The translations under genes were made by a program, and so were the position numbers. The notes under the pieces were generated by a model. It ran no database searches, was not told the DNA's origin, and saw nothing but the letters and a program-made list of their open reading frames with translations. 64,000 nucleotides of DNA from contig NW_004440426.1 of assembly GCF_000330505.1 (NCBI RefSeq), positions 530,950-594,949 on the forward strand, given 5' to 3'. Origin of the DNA: Entamoeba invadens IP1. Its lineage: Eukaryota; Evosea; Mastigamoebida; Endamoebidae. Numbering within the stretch: position 1 is the first letter of the stretch; every line of letters begins with the position of its first letter. Below, piece after piece: positions 10,350 to 19,805 of this stretch.

Positions 10350-10650
10350 GCATCTTCTAGACGGAATATGTATTCTAGAGTTTATGAATAAACAAGTAAT
10401 AGTGGGTAGATGTAAGTGTTAAAGTGTTCACATACCATGCGCTATAATTACAAAAATGTTCAATTAAGAACTATAATTTATAATAAAAATAGTAATAATG
10501 AATAGTTATTACAAATTTTTTTTATTCACACTATTTTACTCTAAAGTGGTCAGTAAAATAGTAATTAAAATTATTATAATTTTAATTAGAAATTATTTGG
10601 CGTTTTGTAACAGAACTTGTTGACACAATCGACTCAATAATAGATTTGAA
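10350..10650. other. AT-rich intergenic region after Dcp2
   Basis: About 300 bases of A/T-rich sequence holding the Dcp2 3' end. No ORF, RNA or repeat was identified before the mariner-type inverted repeat starts. Confidence 0.45.
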
Positions 10651-10796
10651 TACAGTCAAAGGTGTCTATTTGTCGTAAATGAGTGACTTTTGTAGAAAAT
10701 TCTTTTTAATATTGAAATTTATTTTTTATAAAAAATTTGGGGCAGACCTTTCCCACCCTCACCCCGTCTAAATATAGAATTAATTTACTATATTTT

Positions 10797-10896
10797 NNNN
10801 NNNNNNNNNNNNNNNNNNNNNNNNNNNNNNNNNNNNNNNNNNNNNNNNNNNNNNNNNNNNNNNNNNNNNNNNNNNNNNNNNNNNNNNNNNNNNNNN
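10797..10896. other. Assembly gap (100 N)
   Basis: Exactly 100 undetermined bases, a conventional placeholder length, so the true distance is unknown. It falls wholly inside the mariner-type element. Confidence 0.99.
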
Positions 10897-10897
10897 G

Positions 10898-11017
10898 GTT
10901 TTTAATTCAACAAAAGTTACAGGTTCGAAAACAAAATATTTAATTGTCGTAAACCAAAATGATTGGCCAGTTGTGCGACCATTAAGCAACTTCGACAATT
11001 ATAATTACGACAAATAG
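10898..11017 (+). pseudogene. Possible C-terminal remnant of a transposase, cut by the gap
   Basis: A frame with no stop runs 39 codons from the gap edge to a TAG at 11015-11017, just inside the right inverted repeat. Its composition (containing NQNDWPVVRPLSNFDNYNYDK-type residues, W and P included) is more protein-like than the surrounding AT-rich DNA. I do not recognise a mariner catalytic motif in it. If coding, the rest lies in the gap. It could equally be a chance open frame. Confidence 0.25.
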
Positions 11018-11191
11018 ACACCTTTGACTGTAAATAGAATCAACCAAACATTTTGGTTAATTTTATTTATTAATTAATTTATTAAAAATTATTCTAATAT
11101 TTTACTAATTTATATATAATACAATTTGAGTACCATAATTGAAAAGTATTTGAGTTCTTTATCATTAACTTAATAATATTTTTAATCCACT

Positions 11192-12529
11192 ATGGAAGAT
11201 ATCCGCAACATGTTCATGTTAACCAAAGACGACTTGGAAAAAATCGTTTCAAAGACTTTGGAAGAGATGGAAAATGGTCTTCAAGGCCGTGCAAGTACAC
11301 TTCAAATGATTCCAACCTATGCACCAATTCCAACTGGGAATGAGACTGGGAAGTTCATTGGGATCGATATTGGCGGGACTAACATGCGTATTATATACCT
11401 AGACCTCCCATCACCAGGTGTTCGTGGAGAGTTACAGACGATCGAAAGTGTCATGCCGAAGAACTCACACACCAACGACGAGTTTTTTGGGTACATTGCG
11501 AACAAATTGAAATCGTTTGTATACACTCACAAACTTGAGAACGAGTCGATTAAGGCCGGTCTAACGTTTTCGTTTGCTGTAAACCAAGAGGCGATCAACA
11601 AAGGTGAATTGGTTGGGTGGTCGAAAGGATGGGATATCAAAGAAGCAATAGGCAAAGACGTAGTGAAGCTTATAACAGAGCAGATGATCAAAATAGATTT
11701 GAAGAATGTCGAGATAGTTGCTTTAATTAACGACACTGTTGGAACTTTGATTAATTTGGCATACGATGATCCTTCTTGTGGGATGGGAATCATCTTTGGC
11801 ACAGGGACCAATGGGTGTTATATTGAAAAGACTTCAAATATATGTGCTCAAAAGATGAGAAGTGTTTGTAAAGAAGAGTTTATAGTGATCAACACGGAGT
11901 GGGGAGGACTCGACTTCAAGGAGTTCAAACGAAATAAATTCGACTTGATGATCGACGAAGTCTCTGTGAATAAAGGAAGTCAGAAATATGAAAAGTTGAT
12001 ATCGGGAATATACCTTGGATGGTTAAGTAGGTTAGTCATTAGAGAGTTAATGCAGAAGAAAGTCTGCTTTGAAAGGTACTTAGAAAAAGAAGTCTTTTCG
12101 GATGAACCGGATGACACACATTTCGATGAGTCCAGAAAATTTTCTTCGAGACACACAGAAATTACAGAAGACACAACAGAGAACTTAAGCAGAGTACAAG
12201 TAATCTTAGAGAAATTGGGCGTCACTGACAGTACACTTGAAGAGAGAAAAATACTCAAGGAAGTTTGCACGTTGGTTGTGAAGAGAAGTGGATATCTTGC
12301 TTCAGCAGTTACCGTTGCATTGTACAGAAAAATGTCGAGTTACTTGTCTTCTCGGAGCACCGCAGGTATCGACGGGACTGTTTATCAAAAATCCGTACCA
12401 TTCAAAAAGTACTATATTGAAGGTCTGGACCTTCTACAACCACAAGACAAGATTATGTGCCAACTCAGTAAAGATGGTTCTGGCCTTGGGGCTGTCATAT
12501 CTGCTGCGGCAGTTTCTTGGAAACAGTAA
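11192..12529 (+). CDS. Hexokinase
   Basis: Phosphorylates glucose to glucose 6-phosphate, the first step of glycolysis, in the cytosol. The protein is 445 aa, the length I associate with Entamoeba hexokinases and the usual size of single-domain 50-kDa enzymes. The phosphate-1 motif is IGIDIGGTNMRI (about residues 56-67). The sugar-binding region is TFSFAVNQ with GELVGWSKGW. The catalytic aspartate lies in NDTVGTL, and the phosphate-2/adenosine loop in IIFGTGTNG; a Gly-rich adenosine motif GSGLGA is near the C-terminus. The ATG at 11192 follows a stop-rich AT-rich leader. It is single-exon with codon use like its neighbours. Several isoforms usually exist in the genus, so no number is given. 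Confidence 0.95.
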   Translation: MEDIRNMFMLTKDDLEKIVSKTLEEMENGLQGRASTLQMIPTYAPIPTGNETGKFIGIDIGGTNMRIIYLDLPSPGVRGELQTIESVMPKNSHTNDEFFGYIANKLKSFVYTHKLENESIKAGLTFSFAVNQEAINKGELVGWSKGWDIKEAIGKDVVKLITEQMIKIDLKNVEIVALINDTVGTLINLAYDDPSCGMGIIFGTGTNGCYIEKTSNICAQKMRSVCKEEFIVINTEWGGLDFKEFKRNKFDLMIDEVSVNKGSQKYEKLISGIYLGWLSRLVIRELMQKKVCFERYLEKEVFSDEPDDTHFDESRKFSSRHTEITEDTTENLSRVQVILEKLGVTDSTLEERKILKEVCTLVVKRSGYLASAVTVALYRKMSSYLSSRSTAGIDGTVYQKSVPFKKYYIEGLDLLQPQDKIMCQLSKDGSGLGAVISAAAVSWKQ

Positions 12530-12774
12530 ACCCTAATTATTTTACAATTTATCCTCAATTCGCATACTTTTTTTTAGGAAAAATGTATATTTTTTACACG
12601 CGTGGTTGCTGGTGTTTTTTGCCATAAAACAGTTTATATTTTTAAGTAAAATAAAACTTATCAAAACCCTTTCAAACATCGAATAAGTTTTTACTATTTT
12701 TAATTTTATTATAATAAATTTATTAGAAATATATTAGTAATTTTTCATATACAACTTTGAAAACAAAGTCTTGG

Positions 12775-14156
12775 ATGCAAGAGCGACCAGCCGAGTTTGA
12801 GACGAAAGTCTCGCCGATGATCAAACAAGTCAAAGTGCTTTCGATGAACTTTTTTCAACAGGCGAACACATACTCTGTGGCGGAAGTTGTTTTTGAGTAT
12901 CGGAACCGAAACAATTTGTTCAAAAAGAGAGAACACCCGTCGTTTGCATTTCGCGTGTTGGAGGAGCCGAGCGGAAGTCACCGCATTCAAATCAGATTGT
13001 TCGACGTGAACACGAAGCGGAACATCCCCCCATTTTCCGTGTCACATATTACTATTAACAAAATCAGTTATGAAACAAAGAAGTACTTCGTACGGCCGAA
13101 GATGATCAAGGGGATTGATAACTTGGAGATTTACAATAACATAGATGTGACGGACTTACTTAAAGAAGGTCGAAACGTCATCTCATTTGTCACAAAAGAG
13201 GTGGTGCATAACACTTTTGTTTCTGTCGTCGAAATAGAGTCCATTTCCCTTCTAGACACCGTCAAAAGGGTATCAGAAAATTCATTGAAGTCGAATGAAA
13301 TGGTGTCTCTTGACCTCAACGCTAATAACGACGGGTCAGAAGTCGAAGAAGATGAATTCGAGGAAGAACAACAGACCATTCCGTTAAAGTGTCCCATCAC
13401 CAAGACAAAGATGAAGATCCCAGTCCGAGGAGTGAATTGCACACACGTCTCCTGTTTCGATTTGGAAAATTTTATACGAAACTCAACCATCAAACAGTCT
13501 TTTAATTGCCCAATCTGTTACAAACCATTGCCCGTGTCTGTTTGTTCGTTAGTCTATTTAGTATAATTAGTATAATTATAGTTAATAATATTATAAATAG
13601 TAGTATTATTATTTAAGTAAATAATATAGTATATTACAATTAAAAGAATAACAAAAAGGAAATAGTTGTTGACAGAAAAGTCCAAGAACTTTTGAAAAAG
13701 ACAGCGGACGACGTCGAGACGTTCACACTTGGTGTTGATGGAACGATCAGTGATGTGAAAACGCTCCGATGGGAAAGTGAAGGGATGGAGAAGGAGACGG
13801 ACGAAGAGGAAATGCGATATATGAAAAAGAATGCGAAGCCGGACAAAACATTTATAGCAACGCCAAGCCCCAATTCGTATTTGTCAGAAGTGATGAGGAA
13901 GATGAGAAAGATCAAAGACGAGACCAAACCCAAAAAGGAACAACAACCGAAACGCCATTTCTCACCTAATACGTTGCTTGAGTTGGCGAGTGAAGACAAT
14001 AGCCCATCGCCTATGACAGCGCTTGAAGAATGGAACAGACCGCCTGAAGGTGTTGTTTTGGGTAAAAAGAAAAGTATTAAAAAGGTGCATCGAACGAAAA
14101 CACCGGAGCTTGGATTGCTAGTGAAAGGGACGAAAGACGACCCAATTGAACTGTAA
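12775..14156 (+). CDS. PIAS/Siz-type SUMO E3 ligase (PINIT + SP-RING), two exons
   Basis: Predicted SUMO E3 that brings the Ubc9~SUMO thioester to substrates. The start is ATG 12775; the open frame upstream has only TTG. Residues ~10-150 fit a PINIT domain. The SP-RING starts near residue 203 with CPITKTKM, then CTHVSCFDLENF, then CPICYKPL. The first frame then stops, but a canonical GTTTGTTC donor at 13540 and an AG at 13657-13658 (119 nt intron, in frame) continue it as EIVVDRKVQELL, which is how PIAS SP-RINGs normally go on, reaching VDGTISDV. The total is about 420 aa. The C-terminus ends in an acidic-hydrophobic DDPIEL, possibly a SUMO-interacting motif. There is no N-terminal SAP domain. 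The acceptor at 13646 would also keep frame. Confidence 0.85.
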
Positions 14157-14216
14157 AAAGTACATTTAATTTAATTTTGATTGAAGGCATGTGAAGGTGT
14201 TACTCGTTTTGGGTCT

Positions 14217-15746
14217 TCATTTTTTCAATTTCAACAAGTTGAGTACCCAGGCTTGAAGCTCTTTGAGACTCGGACAACTGCAATGAGCTTTGATGTCATC
14301 TTGTTGAACAAAAAAGGCGTTTGGAGCTAAAACATTCTCACACACTTGTTTGAAGTGAGACGTGTTTGTGGTGAAGCGTAGAATCTCAGTAAAACGATAG
14401 TATTGCAGTGAAAGAACATCTTTCCCACTCGGAACATTCTCAAAGCGAAGAAGAGCCTCTTTAGAAGTACCGGCTACATTGTGGATTGTCGAACGTGCTA
14501 AGATGAAGATGTCAGTAAAGAGAAACCCCATACACCACGACGATTTGTCTTCTAATACATTGAGTGCTCCATAATGCAGTAAAACTCTGTCTTTCTCAAT
14601 GATGTTGTCTGTTGGAAACAGTTTTTGAAGGTCGTCCAAACTCTTTTTGGATTCAGTGAGTCTCAATTGTTGTTCATACTTCTTCATTGTCTTGAGTACA
14701 AGAGTGTATATTGCCGTCAGCGAAGAGAAGTCGGGATGTTTCATATCAACATTTGATAATAGGTCGCCAAAGATTTTGGACAACTTGGAAAATCTGAAAG
14801 AAGGTGCGTCGAGGTATGTTGTTGCAGGCAATATTTGGTCGGGGTTGACAAATAAAGATTGATTCACAAGTTCGGCTTGCTCTTTTTTGAATGTTTTGTT
14901 TGCACAATTTTCTAGGATATCTTGACGAAGTTTTGTGTTCTTTAGTATAATAATATAAGGGATGTACACATCAATCTCTTGGACATAGTCTTTAAACACT
15001 TTCATAACATTTGCTTCTGGTGCTTTTAGAGCTCTATTCAGTCTTCTTTCCAAAGACATTATTGGGGGAAGAACATCGGAGAGGACTTTGACGGATTCAA
15101 AAGCTAATTGTGCATTTCTTAATGGAGTGATAAAGTATTTTGTAAGTATCTCAAATTTTGTGTAATAGATACCTTCCTCATATAAAAAGTTCTTTAAAAG
15201 ACACTCATAAAGTTGTACATTTGGTTGTTGATTTGGTAAAGTCTTCTTATCACTCCGTATGAAGCCAACTTCGCTTCCTAAGGGCTGCAACATAACAAAC
15301 TCTTTAGAATCTTCCCTCTCAATATCTGTTTTTAAATCAATGTATTTCAATTTCGACCGTAATGGGTCAAATGAATCTTTCCTTTTTTTGACCAACTTCT
15401 TTACTGTTATCATTTCATTGGAAAGGTGGTCTGACCACCTCTTTAGTATTTTATTCTTTGTCTCTTCATCTCTGTCACTTATCAATTCACACAACATATC
15501 CATAACAGGAGAAGCATATAAAATTGGATCTGTGCTGTTGACAAATTCGTTAAACGGTTTGTACTCTTCCAGCCTTTTTTCCATTGAAATGATTGTTGTG
15601 TTTTTCTTTGTTATAATCTTTTCTAGGATCAAAATGTATCTTTGCATTTCTCTAATTGTAATCGAATCGTCTTTTCCATATTTTTCTTTTGGTGTATTAA
15701 ATACAATTTCATTCATCGTGAGTTGTTGTAAGTTGTGTTTCATCAT
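14217..15746 (-). CDS. RhoGEF (coiled coil, DH and PH-like domains)
   Basis: Predicted exchange factor for Rho-family GTPases, 509 aa, single exon, ATG at 15746. Residues ~25-75 form a short coiled coil. A DH domain follows at about 180-390, beginning at LYEEGIYYTKFEILTKYF, with the late-helix motif ATTYLDAPSFRFSKLS. A PH-like beta-rich region with HYGALNV and FLFTDIFILARST runs from about 395 to 505. The layout resembles the C-terminal half of the RhoGEF at 5052-8131, so the two are probably diverged paralogues. Its 3' end lies only 60 bases from that of the converging SUMO ligase gene. DH sequences diverge strongly, so the substrate GTPase cannot be named. Confidence 0.72.
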   Translation of the reverse strand: MMKHNLQQLTMNEIVFNTPKEKYGKDDSITIREMQRYILILEKIITKKNTTIISMEKRLEEYKPFNEFVNSTDPILYASPVMDMLCELISDRDEETKNKILKRWSDHLSNEMITVKKLVKKRKDSFDPLRSKLKYIDLKTDIEREDSKEFVMLQPLGSEVGFIRSDKKTLPNQQPNVQLYECLLKNFLYEEGIYYTKFEILTKYFITPLRNAQLAFESVKVLSDVLPPIMSLERRLNRALKAPEANVMKVFKDYVQEIDVYIPYIIILKNTKLRQDILENCANKTFKKEQAELVNQSLFVNPDQILPATTYLDAPSFRFSKLSKIFGDLLSNVDMKHPDFSSLTAIYTLVLKTMKKYEQQLRLTESKKSLDDLQKLFPTDNIIEKDRVLLHYGALNVLEDKSSWCMGFLFTDIFILARSTIHNVAGTSKEALLRFENVPSGKDVLSLQYYRFTEILRFTTNTSHFKQVCENVLAPNAFFVQQDDIKAHCSCPSLKELQAWVLNLLKLKK

Positions 15747-16154
15747 TATATGTTTTTAAGTTATCTTGCTTTAAACTACAACGTTAACCAATTCACTTTT
15801 CAATATTTTTTACTTCGGTAAGTTTGTTACTTCTTTTGAACGCACTTAATAAATTACATTGGTTCACATTTTCTTTTCAAAAGATATTTGACATTTTCTT
15901 ATCAATTGAGTATTTTTATGAAGTGAGTGTTATATTTTTACCTTTTTCAAACACCAACACTACTTTGAAGTTAATATAATCTTGTTGTGAACATTTTTAA
16001 ATTGCAATATTTATACTTTAAGTCGAAAACCACCACCATTTTTTTAAAAAACATGCATTTAAGTCACATTTAAATTACAACACAAATAAACACTACTTTT
16101 ACTTCAAAAATGAGTTAACAAAAAACAAAGTTGGTTACCAACAAATCCAAAAAA
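15747..16154. other. Intergenic region between RhoGEF start and importin stop
   Basis: About 400 bases of A/T-rich sequence: the promoter of the minus-strand RhoGEF and the 3' region of the minus-strand importin gene. No other feature was seen. Confidence 0.45.
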
Positions 16155-19100
16155 TCATTTAACGAGTTCATAGAGCTCTTCCTTTTCTTCAACCATCAAG
16201 CTGTTCCATATTCTGTTGAACACCTCGTCTGAAAATTGCTTTTTAAATGCAATGAGTACCAACTTGAGTTTATCAACCTGTTCCAAATCAAGTGAATCAT
16301 CTAGTAGTGTTCTTGCGATAAATGTGATGAAGTATGACAGTTTATCAACGGTGTCGATTTTTAAGCACCCATCGACGGCTCCATTGATTATCATCGTCAT
16401 TGCAACGTCTTTCACTCCCTCTATTTCTTTCAACGAGAAGAACCACACATTCAGCATCTTATCAACAACAATCCCAATCTGTTTACACAAGTCGGGGTGT
16501 CTCATCATCAACTCTCCTTGACACAACACTGATGCTTCATATATGTCATTCTTTTCGGTACCTTTCAGACCCAAGCAGTACTGCAATTTATCGAGCAAAG
16601 CTGGCACAAATGGCTGTAAAAATGTGGAGTCGTAGTATCTAAATATCTCGCACATACAAAGGAGGGTGTTAAACTGTGTGTCACTCCCAGACACTTTAAT
16701 CAAGTTAATGAATTCCCCAACTAACACCACGGCCATGTCTGTTCGTTTTCCCGCGGTTATCAAATCAGAAAGGAACATCACAGCAGTGGAGATATAGTCT
16801 TCGTTCCCACTTTTGTAGTACTTCACTACCCATTGGTGGAATATCCGGTTATACACATCAAAGTACTTCTCATTGAACCTCAAGATGTTCTTGAAGAGGT
16901 ACTGTGACGCCATCAACGCATCACTATCATTCTCACTGTCTTGTGTCAACATATCAACTTCCTCACCTGTCAGTTGTTGGACTCCTTCATTCATATTCTT
17001 CTTCTTGTCTTGTGTAATGTTCAAGTATCCTTCAAACAAGTCGGCAAACATCGTGAACAGATATTGCATCTCTTCTTCAGTTAATCCGTTATTTCCTTGA
17101 CTTTTCACAAGTTGTGTGAACGCGTCGATCTCCGCAATAGCAATAGTGGACTCCGGCTCTTTTGGAATTGAGTCTGTCCATACCAAGAAGACCTCTTTAT
17201 ACAACTTTGAGTTTTTGAACACTACAAGGTAGTCACTAGGGTTAGTCTGCTTCAATGTTGCGAGTTGTACAGTCAACATCTTACTCATCAAACACGTTGC
17301 AGTCTGTCTGACAGTGTCGTCGAGCATATATTTGATGTTGTGTGATAAAGGAATCATCATCTCGTAGTACGGGAACATCGATTCTTTCAATTCTTCCACA
17401 AATAGGGTTAACGTCGATTGGCAGTCCGCCTTATAAATAACTTCAGATGTTTTCACTCCATAATTCAACCCACATATAGCAGAACTCGCCCACTCGTTCT
17501 CATCAATCTCCTCTTCTCCAGTCTCAAACCGTATTTTCGTCCGTTTACCAGCACCTTCCACAAGACTGGGTACAATCGTATTTAAATAGGGCTGAACGCT
17601 TTGTTTTAATGTTGAAGCCAGTCGGGAAAACGCCTTCTGTGCAAAAGGCAATAAGACTTCTTGTTGGTCGGCCGGTGCATTGAACACGCTATACACTTGC
17701 AAGAATATTTGCATAGCAACTTCTTGTGTAATCGAATTTGAACAAGCATAGACCATCATAGAAAGCCCTTCTATAATTCTTGACTCGGTCGATAACAGAT
17801 TCTTTTTCTGCTTTGGGTCATTATTTGGCGCATTGAGTAACGTCAACACTTGCACTTGTTTTGTCTTGAAAAATTCAAACAAAGCGGGGAACACTGCAGT
17901 CAGTCTATTGCACATACAATGAATCATAAAGTTGATCGAAGCCAGTGCGGAGTCGATCAATGGGAATGACGCAGAATTTGATACAAATTGGATCAACGTT
18001 TGGAAGAACCCCACGGCGTACTCTTCCATATTCTGTGGACTTATTAAATCGACGTCCAATACTGTGGCTAAGATATCACACCCCATAGTCTGATTCTTCA
18101 CAGAAGTGTCAACAAATGCAGTCTGAATGAACGATATAATCTCTTTGCTATACCTTTTGCACTTCTTCTTCATCTCACTCACCATAGAATTGACTACAGA
18201 GTACGCCATATGTCTCACTCGTGGATTGGTATTCCCCAACTTCGTGTGGACCAACTTGATGAGTTCTTCAATGTTTTTCTTATAAAAATGAATACCCGGG
18301 TTCAGTGTAGTAAAGACAAATCGTAAAGAGGCATACTCCTTCTTCCACGTGTCCATGACTTGACTCATCGCAAAGCGATACATCACTTCCCCACCAAATA
18401 ACTCTCCGGCAGTTTGAACTAACCCGTCAGCTAAGTCGGCGTCGTCTTCATCTAAGGTGTCTTCCTTCTCCCATTCATTCAAATCGTCCTCTCTCAGTGC
18501 ATCCCATTCAAACAGTAAACTGAGTATCTTCGCCAGTGTTTGTTGGTCTCTCTTGATCAACAAACTGTATGGCGATATCAAATCCAATGTCGTGCTCATC
18601 GCCGTTTGTCGCAATTTCAAATCAAAAGCTTGTGCGTTGCAAAATACAAGAAGTCCGTTGACGAAATACATGACATAAGGCTTAAGAAGCTCCTTTGGGA
18701 AGAACGCAAAGTTGTTGATATTCTTCAAAGCTTCAAGGATCATGTCGTGGTTGTTTGAATTCAGTACTTTACCAAACAACTGGACAGACGACTGCATCAA
18801 TGGCAGCAACTTCGGTTGTAACTGCCCAAGTCGAGTCTCAGGGGAGTATATAACTGCTATAGTCGCAAAGAAGTCCAAAGCTGCCATAGACACGATAAAT
18901 GAGTTATCATTCAGACCACGATTAATCAAGGTTACGATATTATCACATTCAGTGTATTGCTTTTCTTCTCCTAATGAGAGGAAAAGGGAGGATATCGTTG
19001 ATAGAGAAAGATACCGCATCACTTCATTTGGTGAATTTATGATTGAAAACATTAACTCGTAATAGGGCACTATATTCCCTTTACCGTCGTTTAAGTCCCT

Positions 19101-19442
19101 CACATGTAATGCTGTAACAGCAAAGATCTCAACTAACATGGTCGCCACACGTTTACTCGTCTCGTTCTGAAAAATGTTGAAAAGGGTGACAAAAAGGTTC
19201 TGTTGAGCATTTGGGCTGAACCGTGTGAAGAGCAATGGGTCTTGTTTTTTCGTCAAAGCAGCGTGGAAAAGGACCATCACAAAGTGTCGAGTTTCTTCTT
19301 CTGGGGATTTCATTAATTCCACGTGGTTTTGTAAAAATAGGTCAGGGTTTTCTGTCATCAGTTGGTTATACAACTGCTCTGCATTTTTACGTATTGTGTT
19401 ATCTGGTGATTTCAATGCTTGCAAAAGTCCTACAAAGTTCAT
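16155..19442 (-). CDS. Importin-5/Kap121-like karyopherin beta
   Basis: Nuclear import receptor that carries cargo through nuclear pores and releases it on RanGTP binding. The protein is 1095 aa, close to the ~1090-1100 aa of human IPO5 and yeast Kap121. The open frame extends to 19487 only through a GTG; the first ATG is at 19442. The N-terminus ALKSPDNTIRKNAEQLYNQL matches the first HEAT repeat of this subfamily. HEAT-like helices run the full length. An acidic stretch with DEDDADLADGLVQTAGELFGG at about residues 330-350 corresponds to the family's conserved acidic loop. Single exon with no break. Assignment to the importin-5 branch rests on length and these motifs. Confidence 0.9.
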   Translation of the reverse strand: MNFVGLLQALKSPDNTIRKNAEQLYNQLMTENPDLFLQNHVELMKSPEEETRHFVMVLFHAALTKKQDPLLFTRFSPNAQQNLFVTLFNIFQNETSKRVATMLVEIFAVTALHVRDLNDGKGNIVPYYELMFSIINSPNEVMRYLSLSTISSLFLSLGEEKQYTECDNIVTLINRGLNDNSFIVSMAALDFFATIAVIYSPETRLGQLQPKLLPLMQSSVQLFGKVLNSNNHDMILEALKNINNFAFFPKELLKPYVMYFVNGLLVFCNAQAFDLKLRQTAMSTTLDLISPYSLLIKRDQQTLAKILSLLFEWDALREDDLNEWEKEDTLDEDDADLADGLVQTAGELFGGEVMYRFAMSQVMDTWKKEYASLRFVFTTLNPGIHFYKKNIEELIKLVHTKLGNTNPRVRHMAYSVVNSMVSEMKKKCKRYSKEIISFIQTAFVDTSVKNQTMGCDILATVLDVDLISPQNMEEYAVGFFQTLIQFVSNSASFPLIDSALASINFMIHCMCNRLTAVFPALFEFFKTKQVQVLTLLNAPNNDPKQKKNLLSTESRIIEGLSMMVYACSNSITQEVAMQIFLQVYSVFNAPADQQEVLLPFAQKAFSRLASTLKQSVQPYLNTIVPSLVEGAGKRTKIRFETGEEEIDENEWASSAICGLNYGVKTSEVIYKADCQSTLTLFVEELKESMFPYYEMMIPLSHNIKYMLDDTVRQTATCLMSKMLTVQLATLKQTNPSDYLVVFKNSKLYKEVFLVWTDSIPKEPESTIAIAEIDAFTQLVKSQGNNGLTEEEMQYLFTMFADLFEGYLNITQDKKKNMNEGVQQLTGEEVDMLTQDSENDSDALMASQYLFKNILRFNEKYFDVYNRIFHQWVVKYYKSGNEDYISTAVMFLSDLITAGKRTDMAVVLVGEFINLIKVSGSDTQFNTLLCMCEIFRYYDSTFLQPFVPALLDKLQYCLGLKGTEKNDIYEASVLCQGELMMRHPDLCKQIGIVVDKMLNVWFFSLKEIEGVKDVAMTMIINGAVDGCLKIDTVDKLSYFITFIARTLLDDSLDLEQVDKLKLVLIAFKKQFSDEVFNRIWNSLMVEEKEELYELVK

Positions 19443-19805
19443 TCCCTCTGGTTTTTCGAGTTTGTGAAGGTTAATCAACCACAACACGCACCAACCCTAA
19501 GAATAAGCAAATCAAATCCCAAGCATTTTCTTAATGTAAAAAAACAGGGTTTCATTTTTGATGTTTTCTTTTCTTTTTCTTTTGGAATTGGAAAGAAATT
19601 ACTACAGAAATTGGTGTTATTTATAACGGATAGTAATTGGCGAATAAGATTGGATATGCTTCCCTGCTTCATCTTATCTAAGAATCATTGATTACCGATA
19701 TAATCACTTTGTATTCGACAAAAAGGAATTTTTTAATTCGAGGAAAAAAATCCGTTAAAAATAACAAAAGCAAAAAAAGCCACAAAAAATACACAAGATT
19801 ATACA
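19443..19805. other. Intergenic region between importin and UEV genes
   Basis: About 360 bases. It includes the importin promoter and the 3' region of the UEV gene, both on the minus strand. Minor open frames here lack ATG support and are not called. Confidence 0.45.

Larger units (their letters stand above)
10653..11030. mobile_element. Tc1/mariner-type element with matching inverted repeats, interrupted by the assembly gap
   Basis: The left end CAGTCAAAGGTGTCTATTTG and the reverse complement of the right end agree over at least 26 bases (10653-10678 with 11005-11030). TA dinucleotides flank both ends (10651-10652 and 11031-11032), the target duplication of Tc1/mariner elements. The interior contains a 100-N gap of unknown true size, so the element may be a short MITE or a full-length transposon. 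A 30-codon ATG-started frame lies left of the gap (10679-10771) and a 39-codon open frame runs out of its right side. Confidence 0.8.

Noticed and set aside
10915..10930. GGTTCGAA-like T-loop sequence suggesting a tRNA
   Set aside because: No matching acceptor stem, D-arm or anticodon arm around it; it lies inside the mariner-type element.
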